Shown here: positions 53,129-61,366 of the stretch, one piece after another
Numbering within the stretch: the stretch's first letter is position 1
Layout: each line of letters opens with the position of its first letter
DNA from: Acidobacteriota bacterium
GTDB lineage: Bacteria; Acidobacteriota; Terriglobia; Acidiferrales; UBA7541
Direction: 5' to 3'
NCBI GenBank assembly: GCA_003225315.1
Contig: QHZD01000030.1
Span: 1-64,000 of the forward strand
Length of the DNA stretch: 64,000 bases
Translations under genes and position numbers: made by a program
Notes under the pieces: model-generated
Seen by the model: the letters and a program-made list of their open reading frames with translations, nothing else
Told to the model about the DNA's origin: nothing
The model's database searches: none

Positions 53129-54622
53129 TTAGAATTTGCGGGTTTCCTGGCGCGACCAGCGCTCGACGACGATTTTGGATTCGGTGAAGAATTCGACGGC
53201 GTCGCGTCCCTGGCCGTGAAGGATGCCGAAGAAACTTTCCTTCCAACCGCTAAAGGGAAAATAGGCCATGGGAGCTGCGACGCCGATATTGATGCCGATA
53301 TTTCCGGCCGGGGCTTCGTAGCGGAATTTGCGCGCGGCGGAACCGCTGGTAGTGAATAGCGAAGCCTGATTGCCATAAGGACTGCAGCGGAGGAATTCCA
53401 TGGCTTCGTCGATGGAATTGGCGTGAATCAAGCTGAGCACGGGACCGAAGATTTCCGTATTGGCGAGCTGACTATTCGAGGGCAAGCCATCGAGAACCGT
53501 GGGCGTGAGGAAATTTCCTGATTCGTATTTCGGGATTTTGGTGTTGCGCCCGTCGAGAATGGGCTTCGCGCCTTCGCCGACGCCCGCGGAGATTAACGAT
53601 TCGATGCGCTGCTTGCTTTCCCTGGTGATGACCGGGCCCATCTGAATGCCAGCGTCGAGGCCATTGCCGGTGCGAATCGAAGAAGCGGCGTGCGCGATGG
53701 AATTGCGAAAGGTTTTTTGCGCTTCGCCGATGGTGACGGCGACGGAAACCGCGAGGCAACGCTGACCGGCGCAGCCAAACGCGCTGTCACTTATGATCTG
53801 CGTGGCGAGATCCATGTCCGCATCGGGCAAAATGATGACGTGATTCTTCGCCCCGCCCTGGCATTGCATGCGCTTGCCGCTAGCCGCAGAGCGCGTGTAA
53901 ACATGCCTGGCGACAGGAGTAGAACCAACAAAACTGATGGCGCGCACTTGCGGATGATCGCAGAGGGCGTTGACCACTTCTTTCCCGCCGTTGACGAGAT
54001 TCACGACACCCTTGGGCAGGCCTGTCTTCTCCAAAAGCTCGAAGGCGCGATGCATGGAGAGGGGAACGCGCTCGGACGGTTTCAGAATGAAAGTATTTCC
54101 GCACGCGATGGCATACGGAAGGAACCAGTACGAAACCATTGCAGGAAAATTGAAAGGCACGATGGCGGCGACCACTCCAAGCGGTTGGCGGATTTGCATT
54201 TCATCCACGCCAAGAGTTACGTCCTCGAGGTTAAAGCCTTGCATCATCATGGGGATGCCGCAGGCCACTTCGACGTTTTCGATGGCGCGGCGAAGTTCGG
54301 CTCGGGCTTCGGAGAAAGTCTTACCGTTTTCGAGCGTGATGACGCGGGCGAGGTCGTCGAGATTTTCTTCGAGGAGGTTTTTCAGCTTGAAGAGGTATTG
54401 GACGCGTTCGCCGGGAGGCGTGCGGCGCCAAGCCGGGAAAGCATCGGCGGCGGCTTGAACGGCGGCGTCAACGTCAGCGGAACTCGAGAGGGGCGTGCGC
54501 GCCAGAAGTTCGGCAGTAGCAGGATTGGTTACGTCAAAATACTCGGTCGCGGTGGACCGGCACCAGGCGCCGTTCACATAGTTTTGAAGGTCGGTTACCT
54601 GGGTGGTTACGGCACTGCTCAT
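53129..54622 (-). CDS. mmsA: methylmalonate-semialdehyde dehydrogenase (CoA-acylating), ALDH6 type
   Basis: 497 residues. The ATG at 54622 follows AAGGAG by 6 bases. Catalytic Cys289 lies in [10 protein letters not shown], the NAD fold includes [10 protein letters not shown], and the usual general-base Glu of ALDHs is absent (CQGGAKNH), as in CoA-dependent ALDH6 enzymes. They convert methylmalonate or malonate semialdehyde to propionyl- or acetyl-CoA in valine, thymine or inositol breakdown. Paired with the Rieske oxygenase; no other valine or inositol genes are nearby, so the physiological aldehyde is open. Confidence 0.92.
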   Translation of the reverse strand: MSSAVTTQVTDLQNYVNGAWCRSTATEYFDVTNPATAELLARTPLSSSADVDAAVQAAADAFPAWRRTPPGERVQYLFKLKNLLEENLDDLARVITLENGKTFSEARAELRRAIENVEVACGIPMMMQGFNLEDVTLGVDEMQIRQPLGVVAAIVPFNFPAMVSYWFLPYAIACGNTFILKPSERVPLSMHRAFELLEKTGLPKGVVNLVNGGKEVVNALCDHPQVRAISFVGSTPVARHVYTRSAASGKRMQCQGGAKNHVIILPDADMDLATQIISDSAFGCAGQRCLAVSVAVTIGEAQKTFRNSIAHAASSIRTGNGLDAGIQMGPVITRESKQRIESLISAGVGEGAKPILDGRNTKIPKYESGNFLTPTVLDGLPSNSQLANTEIFGPVLSLIHANSIDEAMEFLRCSPYGNQASLFTTSGSAARKFRYEAPAGNIGINIGVAAPMAYFPFSGWKESFFGILHGQGRDAVEFFTESKIVVERWSRQETRKF

Positions 54623-54752
54623 ACTCAACTCCTTGGCCTCGGTGTGATGTTCGGGAATCGTTCCACGGGGCCAACCTTATGAGGAATCAGATCAATGTAG
54701 TCTACCAAGAAAAGGAGCATGCTGCGCCCTTACATCAGCAAAGGAGAAGGCG

Positions 54753-55736
54753 CTACTTGTCGCTGGCGGCGAGGGCTTCGTAGGCGGCGCCGAGGAGCGG
54801 GGCGGATTCGTTGAGGACGATGGAGACGGGAATATTGCTGAGGAGGCCCTCGAATTTCCACTTGTCCTTGAAGGCGTGGAAGAAGGTGCCATCCTTCATT
54901 TTTTCGAGGATTTTGACGGCGATGCCGCCGGCAACATAAACACCACCCAGCGCCAGAACTTTCAGCGCGAGATTCCCTGCCTCGGCGCCGTAAATTGCCG
55001 TCCAGAGATCCAATGTGTCCGAGCAGACACGGCAGGATTTGTCCAAGCCGCGGCGAGTGATCTCCGGAGCAGGATCGGCGTCGGGATCTTCGAAGGTAGC
55101 ATGCGTCACTTTTGGCGCAAGGAATTCGTGGATAGTACGAAAGCCGCGTCCGGAGAGAATCAGTTCCCAACTGACTTGAGGATAGCGGCGGCGCATGAAG
55201 CGCAGGAGTTCGATCTGCTGCTCGGTGTGAGGCGCGAAATCGGAATGGCCGCCTTCGGAAGGCACAACGCGGTAGCGTCCGCCATCCCACACAAGAAACG
55301 ACTGGCCAAGGCCAGTACCCGCAGCGATTAAAGCGCGCGTCCCGCCCGGCTCTGGATTGCCCGGATTCAAAACGCAGAAATCCTGTGGCGGAAGATGCTC
55401 GATACTGTGGCCGGTGGCGCCGAGGTCATTCAAGAGGACAACGTGCGGGACGCTCAGCTCCTTAACGAGAGCTTTGGTGTCTACAATCCAGGGAAGATTC
55501 GTGGCCCTCACGGTGCCATTGATCACCGGCCCGGCGATGCCGAAGCCCGCGGCAACGATACTCTCTTTGCCGAGGTGGTCGGCGGCCTGGCGGGAAAATT
55601 CCTTGACGATGCGCTCGAATTGCGCAAATTCCTTGCTCGCGAAGCGCTGCTTGAAGACGGGCGTGAGTGTGCCGCCTTTTTCGGAAAAGAGCGCCAGATT
55701 ACACTTCGTCCCGCCAACGTCCCCTGCAAGGATCAC
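54753..55736 (-). CDS. glk: glucokinase
   Basis: 327 residues of the bacterial Glk family, which phosphorylates glucose with ATP. Phosphate-1 motif LAGDVGGTKCNLALF, substrate segment VVLLNDLGATGHSIEHL, phosphate-2 ALIAAGTGLGQSFLVW and VPSEGGHSDFAP with the catalytic-site residues, adenosine motif GGVYVAGGIAVKI. GTG start at 55736 after GGGGGAA. It lies 48 bases downstream of the glucose-6-phosphate dehydrogenase gene, whose substrate it makes. Confidence 0.95.
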   Translation of the reverse strand: MILAGDVGGTKCNLALFSEKGGTLTPVFKQRFASKEFAQFERIVKEFSRQAADHLGKESIVAAGFGIAGPVINGTVRATNLPWIVDTKALVKELSVPHVVLLNDLGATGHSIEHLPPQDFCVLNPGNPEPGGTRALIAAGTGLGQSFLVWDGGRYRVVPSEGGHSDFAPHTEQQIELLRFMRRRYPQVSWELILSGRGFRTIHEFLAPKVTHATFEDPDADPAPEITRRGLDKSCRVCSDTLDLWTAIYGAEAGNLALKVLALGGVYVAGGIAVKILEKMKDGTFFHAFKDKWKFEGLLSNIPVSIVLNESAPLLGAAYEALAASDK

Positions 55737-55784
55737 CAGTTCCCCCTACCGGCTGCTAACTTTAGTTTACGTCAGGTGCTGAAA

Positions 55785-57308
55785 TTACGGGTTATACCAA
55801 TGTCTGCCGTCGCGTTCGAGTAGAAGATCGGATTCTCTTGGTCCCCAGCTTCCGGATGGATATTGTGGCACGTTGGCGGTCCTGGTCGCGCTCCAGACGT
55901 CCAGAATCGGATCGACCAACGACCAGGCGGCTTCCACACTGTCGCCGCGATCGAAAAGCGTGGCATCGCCGCGAACACAGTCGTTCAAGAGGGTGGCGTA
56001 GGCGCTGCGAGAGACATCCCCAAAACTTTCGCGATAGCAGAAATTCATGGTGACATTGCCGATGCTCATCTCCGTCCCTGGGCGCTTGGCACCAAAGGAA
56101 ACGGAAATGCCTTCGTCGGGCTGAATGTTCAAGATGAGGCGGTTGGGTTCAACCTCTTTTTCGCGGAAGACGATGTGCGGGGCGCTGCGGAACTGGATCA
56201 TGATCTCCGTGCTGCGTGTGGCGAGGCGCTTGCCGGTGCGAAGATAGAACGGAACGCCAGCCCAGCGCCAGTTGTCGATCAACAGTTTGGCGGCAACGAA
56301 AGTTTCGGTCTTGGAAGACGGATTCACGTTGAGCTCTTCGCGGTAGCCGGGCACGAGCTTACCGTCGAGCTTTCCAGGAGAATATTGCCCGCGAACGACC
56401 TCCTGAGCGACCATCCCCAAATCGAACGGGCGGATGGACTGGAGCACTTTCAGTTTTTCGTTGCGCACGGCGGTGGCATCAAACGAAGCCGGAGGCTCAA
56501 CGGCTACCAGCGAGGTCAGTTGAAGAACGTGGCTCTGAATCATGTCGCGGAGAGCGCCCGCCGTTTCATAAAAACCGCCGCGACGCTCGACACCGAGCGT
56601 TTCCGCCGCAGTGATTTGCACGTGATCGACGTAATTGCGGTTCCAAAGCGGCTCGAAAATCCCGTTGCCGAAGCGCAGAACGAGAAGGTTCTGAACGGTG
56701 TCCTTACCGAGGTAGTGATCGATGCGGTAGACCTGCTTCTCGTCGAAAACATTGAGGACGATATGATTCAAGGCTTTGGCTGACGCGAGATCGCGGCCAA
56801 AGGGCTTCTCAATGATGATGCGCGCCCAGGATTTCGGCGAGGGAGGTTGTGAGAGTCCGGCGCGGCCAAGCTGCTCGACGATGTCCGGATAAACTTCCGG
56901 CGGCGTGGAAAGGTAAAAGAGGCGGTTGCCGCCAATGTTTTTTGCGGACTCCAATTCCGCGAGGCGCTTGGCAAGTTGGGCGTAAGCTTCAGGATTGCCA
57001 TAGTCGCCCGGGGAGTAATAAAGATTTGCAGCGAAAGCGTCCCACTGTTTCGGATCGATGGGGCCGACTTCGGAGATGCTCTTGGCCGCTTCACCAAGCG
57101 TGGCGCGGAAAACGTCTTCGGCCATGGGCGTACGGGCAAAACCGACGATGGCGTAGCGTGGCCCCAGGCCATTGTGAATCGCGAGGTCGTACATGGCGGG
57201 AATGACTTTGCGCTTGGCGAGGTCTCCCGAAGCGCCGAAGAGAACCACGGTGCAAGGCTCGGCGACGCTGCCATAAACTGAACCGGAACGACCTGAATCG
57301 CCAGCCAT
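55785..57308 (-). CDS. zwf: glucose-6-phosphate 1-dehydrogenase
   Basis: 507 residues; the ATG at 57308 follows GGAGGG. NADP motif GASGDLAKRKV, active-site RIDHYLGK with the catalytic His, and EKPFGRD are all present. It catalyses the first step of the oxidative pentose-phosphate or Entner-Doudoroff route. It belongs to a minus-strand run with glucokinase downstream and gluconokinase further on. A HAD phosphatase gene ends 55 bases upstream and may share its transcript. Confidence 0.96.
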   Translation of the reverse strand: MAGDSGRSGSVYGSVAEPCTVVLFGASGDLAKRKVIPAMYDLAIHNGLGPRYAIVGFARTPMAEDVFRATLGEAAKSISEVGPIDPKQWDAFAANLYYSPGDYGNPEAYAQLAKRLAELESAKNIGGNRLFYLSTPPEVYPDIVEQLGRAGLSQPPSPKSWARIIIEKPFGRDLASAKALNHIVLNVFDEKQVYRIDHYLGKDTVQNLLVLRFGNGIFEPLWNRNYVDHVQITAAETLGVERRGGFYETAGALRDMIQSHVLQLTSLVAVEPPASFDATAVRNEKLKVLQSIRPFDLGMVAQEVVRGQYSPGKLDGKLVPGYREELNVNPSSKTETFVAAKLLIDNWRWAGVPFYLRTGKRLATRSTEIMIQFRSAPHIVFREKEVEPNRLILNIQPDEGISVSFGAKRPGTEMSIGNVTMNFCYRESFGDVSRSAYATLLNDCVRGDATLFDRGDSVEAAWSLVDPILDVWSATRTANVPQYPSGSWGPRESDLLLERDGRHWYNP

Positions 57309-57363
57309 CGTCACGCCCTCCGCAAGTTGCGCGCTGTTCAGGTAATTGATGCAGCGCTCAAAA

Positions 57364-57975
57364 CTATACCTCAACCCCAAATTTTCCAAGCTCCGAACGC
57401 AATTGGTCTGCGTTTTGATGCTGAATGGTGTTCATCCCGAGGCGGCGCGGGCTTTCCAGGTTGAGCGGCCGGTCATCGATGAAAAGACATTTTTCGGCAG
57501 GGCGCTGCGTCACTTCCAGGGCAATGCGATAGATGGTTTCCTCAGGCTTACGGGAGCGAACGTAACAAGAGCTGAAAAAAACAAGGAAATTGCGTCGAAG
57601 ATCGAAGGCTTCAATGCGGTACTCGTTGAGTTCGAACGGCTCGTTGTTTATGGCGCCGACGAAATAATTTCCAGAGCGCGAGACTTTGTCGAGAATGGCG
57701 CGCGTTTCCGGATACTCCTTGGACTGCGCGAACATGAACGCGACGAACTCCTCGCGGGTGAAACTGCGCGACCGGTAGAACAAGGTGCGGTCGAGATATT
57801 CGTTCAAGGTGATTTGGCCGGAGTCGAAGGCTGGAAAAGAAAGATCGTGGCGGTCCTGAAATTCTTCCCAATCGAGGTGGAATGCTGCGGCGGCTTCTTT
57901 TCGTGAGCTGCGGTCCCAGCCGTTCGTCAGAATGACGCCGCCAATGTCCCAAAAAAGAGTGGTGATCTCAGCCAA
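57364..57975 (-). CDS. HAD family hydrolase
   Basis: 203 residues starting at TTG (57975), chosen because GGGGGAG stands 6 bases upstream and the HAD nucleophile motif begins at once: LFWDIGGVILTNGWD with Asp10. Motif III Lys is in SRKPEETIY and motif IV in FIDDRPLNLE. The second Asp of the DxD pair is replaced by Gly (DIG), as in non-phosphatase or epoxide-hydrolase-N-terminal-like and haloacid-type members. A small helical cap covers about 20-90. Substrate unknown. It is first in the direction of the zwf/glk run. Confidence 0.85.
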   Translation of the reverse strand: MAEITTLFWDIGGVILTNGWDRSSRKEAAAAFHLDWEEFQDRHDLSFPAFDSGQITLNEYLDRTLFYRSRSFTREEFVAFMFAQSKEYPETRAILDKVSRSGNYFVGAINNEPFELNEYRIEAFDLRRNFLVFFSSCYVRSRKPEETIYRIALEVTQRPAEKCLFIDDRPLNLESPRRLGMNTIQHQNADQLRSELGKFGVEV

Positions 57976-58163
57976 GCGCAGCTCCCCCGATCTATTGCTT
58001 TGTTGCGGCCCTACTGTTCGATGAAGGAGAACGGGAAATGATGCACTATTTTGAGGGGACTCGCCAGCGACCGAGGGAATCGAAATCATAGCGGGCACGA
58101 AACTAGGAATTTCGGCGGGTTTGCAGTAAGGTGAGTAGGAATGTCGCGCGTGAGGAGAAGAAC

Positions 58164-58496
58164 ATGGCGGATGAGTCTTGCGGCCCAACACCGGCAGCCA
58201 GCGAACCGGTGAAACCCGGCACGCGCATGGTGAAGTGCGTGAAATTCGGCAAAGAATTGCCGGGGCTGGATCGCATTCCGTGGCGCGGAGAGCTTGGAAA
58301 GCGCGTATACGAGAGCGTTTCGAAAGACGCCTGGAAGCTCTGGCTGGAACATTCCAAGATGGTCATGAACGAGTACCGGCTGAACCCACTTGATCCTAAC
58401 TCTCAGAAAATCATGGAAGAGCAGATGGAACAGTTTTTCTTCGGCGAAGGCGCGAAATTGCCCGAGGGATACGTTGCGCCAAAGGCAAAAGGTTAG
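58164..58496 (+). CDS. YggX-like Fe(II)-trafficking/oxidative damage protection protein
   Basis: 110 residues. The family core begins [19 protein letters not shown] and continues through [32 protein letters not shown] and MEQFFFGEG, with the conserved Cys near the N-terminus (VKCVKFG). YggX proteins protect iron-sulfur enzymes from oxidation. The ATG at 58164 has GAGGAGAAG upstream and adds about 21 residues before the core, including an extra Cys (DESCGP), unusual for a family of about 90 residues. Convergent with the ATP-grasp gene; the ends overlap by 4 bases. Confidence 0.9.
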   Translation: MADESCGPTPAASEPVKPGTRMVKCVKFGKELPGLDRIPWRGELGKRVYESVSKDAWKLWLEHSKMVMNEYRLNPLDPNSQKIMEEQMEQFFFGEGAKLPEGYVAPKAKG

Positions 58497-59806
58497 TTCC
58501 CTTGGCTCGTCACGCGGCGCGGCGCCGGATGCTCGACGGGCAGGCGCGGCGTAATTGTAAACGATAATTTTTCATGGGCTTCGCGGAGAGATTGCTCGAC
58601 TTTTTCTGGCGTGTCGCCCCTCGCAAAAAGAAATCCAAGATAGCTTGAACCCTCCGGCCAGGCGGCGATGGCATCGTGCAAGCGCGCGGTGATCGTCAGT
58701 TCGGTGATCCCTGGAATCGAACGCGCGACATCTTCTCCAGAGACAGCCTCCAGAATTCCGCTCTTGGGAACGGGAATCATCATGACGCCGGAGGCAATTT
58801 GTTCGCGCGGAAAATTCCGGCCGGGGAGTTCCAGGGCGTGACGCAGTAGCAGCTCTTCGAGGCCGATGGGCTCACTTTCACCTTCGAATGAAAATCGGAG
58901 GGAGCGCGCGCAGAGCCCGCCAATTGGGCGGGGCGCAACTTCCAGGGGCCAGACACCTTCGTCGTTGATGCGAAACTCAGCGTGGACTGGACCGTGCGAC
59001 AGACCCAGCGCCCGGACGGAGTCCCTGGCACACTTTTCGATGGCGTGCTGCACCGACTCTGGAAAGCGTGCCGGAGTGACGTAAATCGTTTCCTCGAAGT
59101 AAGGGCCTTCGAGCGGGTCGGGCTTGTCGAAGATCGCCAGCACACGCAGAACACCGTCGGTAAGGAGTCCCTCGACAGCAACTTCTTTGCCCGGAATGTA
59201 GCCTTCCACGAGCATTTGATCGAGATTCGGCTCGCGAGTGGCGAGAATCTCAGGAGACTTGAGCAACCGCCGGACGCGCGCCGCAGCGGCGAGAAACTCC
59301 TCGCGATTGTTTGGGCGCACAACGCCTTGGCTCGCTGAAAGCGAGAGTGGTTTCAGCACGCAGGGATAGGAGATACCGAGCAAAACTGGCTCTGGCGTTG
59401 GATCGATGGGAAGGTTTCGAAACCACGGCACGTGCAGGCCGGCGTCGCGAAAAACTTCTTTCATGCGCAGCTTGCTGCGGCAGGCTTCCACTGCTGCGGG
59501 ATGGTTGTAACGAACTCCGAGGCCGCGCGCGGCATAGGCAGCAGCGGCAGCAGGCCGGTCACCGAGAGCGAGAATCCCGGCGACGTCCTGGGCGCGAAAC
59601 GCCTCCATAACTGTGTAAGCAGCTGCTTCGGGCGATTCGAAATGCACGGGGATGGCTTGATCGCCCCAGGGATCTTCGAGCTGGTGGCATCGATCGGTGA
59701 CGTAAACTAGCTGAACGCCGAGCTTATGCGCGGCGTCTTCAAAACTGCGCGTTTGGTAGCCGAGTTTCGCTGTAAAGAGCAGCAATCGCTTGAGTGGAAT
59801 TGTCAT
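58493..59806 (-). CDS. ATP-grasp domain ligase, partner of the CCAEP-tail radical SAM protein
   Basis: 437 residues from the ATG at 59806. Domains: N-terminal pre-ATP-grasp fold ([21 protein letters not shown]), ATP-binding loop [31 protein letters not shown], and the metal-binding [25 protein letters not shown]-terminal domain of about 110 residues follows, as in amino-acid ligases of the carnosine synthase/BtrJ class. These join a carboxylate to an amine through an acylphosphate. It starts 23 bases after the radical SAM stop, hence one operon; no strong ribosome site suggests coupling. Substrate unknown. Confidence 0.85.
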   Translation of the reverse strand: MTIPLKRLLLFTAKLGYQTRSFEDAAHKLGVQLVYVTDRCHQLEDPWGDQAIPVHFESPEAAAYTVMEAFRAQDVAGILALGDRPAAAAAYAARGLGVRYNHPAAVEACRSKLRMKEVFRDAGLHVPWFRNLPIDPTPEPVLLGISYPCVLKPLSLSASQGVVRPNNREEFLAAAARVRRLLKSPEILATREPNLDQMLVEGYIPGKEVAVEGLLTDGVLRVLAIFDKPDPLEGPYFEETIYVTPARFPESVQHAIEKCARDSVRALGLSHGPVHAEFRINDEGVWPLEVAPRPIGGLCARSLRFSFEGESEPIGLEELLLRHALELPGRNFPREQIASGVMMIPVPKSGILEAVSGEDVARSIPGITELTITARLHDAIAAWPEGSSYLGFLFARGDTPEKVEQSLREAHEKLSFTITPRLPVEHPAPRRVTSQGN

Positions 59807-59829
59807 GCTGGGTGCGTTTCTGCGCCGGA

Positions 59830-61281
59830 TCAAACAAAGCCGTCGGCGCTTGCGACAGCATTTTTCGCGAGCGGCTTCGGCGCACCGATGGAAACCAACT
59901 GGTCGCGAGTTGGCTCGGCGCAGCAATACCAAGGTTCACTGAGGAACGGGACGCCAACCTGGGAGCGCTCTGGCAAGCTGATCTTCGGAGCGGGCAATCC
60001 GGCTGCGGCGTGAGCAGCATTCCAGATGCGTTCGAATGTGGGCGGCCGCGACTCTTTTTGGCGCTCGCCTGCGGCGGCAATTTCCTGAACGGTTTCGCTG
60101 AGAGCGTCGAGGCGCGGGTCAGCATTTTTCCAAGGGTACGCCAATGACTGCGGGTCGAACGGCCCGATCAGGAGGCGCACATCATCCAATTCCAACATCC
60201 GCGAGCCTTCCGGGATGAGCAAACGAATACCAAGCTGAATGGGCGCAACGTTCTCGATCACGCCCTGTTCAGCGATCACTCGCAGCAAATCTGAGTAGCT
60301 ATCCAGCGTCGTCCAAGGAGTGAACGGAACGAATGTCGGATGGAGAGTCATGCCAAGTTCACGGAACGTTTTTATGACCTGCAGAAAATCTTCGCGCGTG
60401 TGTCCCTTGTCTAGAAAACCCAAGACCGCATCGTCCACAGATTCGACCGCGCTGATCACAAAGAGGCAGCCGGTATCGCGAAGAGTGGGCAAGTGGTCCT
60501 TGTATTTGAGCAAGTGCTCGATCTTGATGGTCACGTCGTACGTCACCGAGGGAAATTCGCGATGAAACGCCTCGACGAGTTCCATCGCGTGACGAATGCC
60601 ATTAAAGAAATCGGGATCACCGAAGGTAATGTGCTGCGCGCCAGCGGCCACCTGGCGCCGAATGTCTTCTAGCACCACGTCGCGGCTGACAATTCGAAAG
60701 ACTCCCTTGTAAACGGGCACGATGGGGCAATGGCGGCAAAGATGCTTGCAGCCGCGGCTCGCCTCCGTGGAGCCAACGATCCGAAAACCATCCCCGGGAA
60801 CGATAAGATGCGCATACTTTTCCATCGCGGGCATCCCGGATCGATCGGGAACCTCGAACTGCAGCCGCGCCAACGAAATCATGGACTCCGGGGACTGCGC
60901 GATTGCCGTTCCATCCGTGGCTAACTGTTCCGCCAGTTGCACAAGCCCTTCTTCGAATTCGCCGCCAAGAATCGTGGAGACGCCAAGCGCGCGAAGATAC
61001 TCGACATTCATGGGGGCGTACAGACCGTAACAACAGAGGTGCGCGCCAGGATTCAGTTTACGAAGCCGGGGAATGAGCTGCGCCGCCAGCCGCGTTGCGG
61101 TGTGCATGGGCAAATAGATGGCGACGAGCTCGGCATCGGTAATCGAAGTCTCATTCAGGGACTGCCGGGCAAGGTCGAGCACTGTAACGCGGTGGCCGCG
61201 TTTGCGCAGCCACACCGCGGGCGACGCCAGGCCGAAGGGCTGCCTACCCAACTCGTAGGTCGAAATGAGAACGACGTTCAC
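59830..61281 (-). CDS. B12-binding-type radical SAM protein with CCAEP tail
   Basis: 483 residues. The N-terminal 130 residues have the cobalamin-binding-like Rossmann layout (LISTYELGRQPFGLASPAVWLRKRGHRV cut as two strands), followed by a radical SAM core with the 4Fe-4S cysteines Cys178, Cys182 and Cys185 (CKHLCRHC). Near the C-terminus WYCCAEPTRDQ (Cys453-Cys454) carries the CCAEP motif. I recall a family defined by this CUAEP/CCAEP tail, in which some members have selenocysteine; here both codons are TGC, so it is the cysteine form. The ATP-grasp gene follows directly. Reaction and substrate are not established. Confidence 0.85.
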   Translation of the reverse strand: MNVVLISTYELGRQPFGLASPAVWLRKRGHRVTVLDLARQSLNETSITDAELVAIYLPMHTATRLAAQLIPRLRKLNPGAHLCCYGLYAPMNVEYLRALGVSTILGGEFEEGLVQLAEQLATDGTAIAQSPESMISLARLQFEVPDRSGMPAMEKYAHLIVPGDGFRIVGSTEASRGCKHLCRHCPIVPVYKGVFRIVSRDVVLEDIRRQVAAGAQHITFGDPDFFNGIRHAMELVEAFHREFPSVTYDVTIKIEHLLKYKDHLPTLRDTGCLFVISAVESVDDAVLGFLDKGHTREDFLQVIKTFRELGMTLHPTFVPFTPWTTLDSYSDLLRVIAEQGVIENVAPIQLGIRLLIPEGSRMLELDDVRLLIGPFDPQSLAYPWKNADPRLDALSETVQEIAAAGERQKESRPPTFERIWNAAHAAAGLPAPKISLPERSQVGVPFLSEPWYCCAEPTRDQLVSIGAPKPLAKNAVASADGFV

Positions 61282-61366
61282 GCTCCTACCAGTATAGCCG
61301 CGCGGCGCGAGGATTCAATTTCGGCTATGATAGAGGGCTACGCACCATGGCGAAAGGACTGTCAGG

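Noticed and set aside
53690-54682. Plus-strand open frame of 330 codons opposite the methylmalonate-semialdehyde dehydrogenase gene
   Set aside because: Shadow of a highly conserved enzyme gene; no ribosome site or domain.
59920-59925. Possible selenocysteine in the CCAEP tail of the radical SAM protein
   Set aside because: Both codons read TGC on the gene strand, so this member is the cysteine form and no SECIS element is needed.
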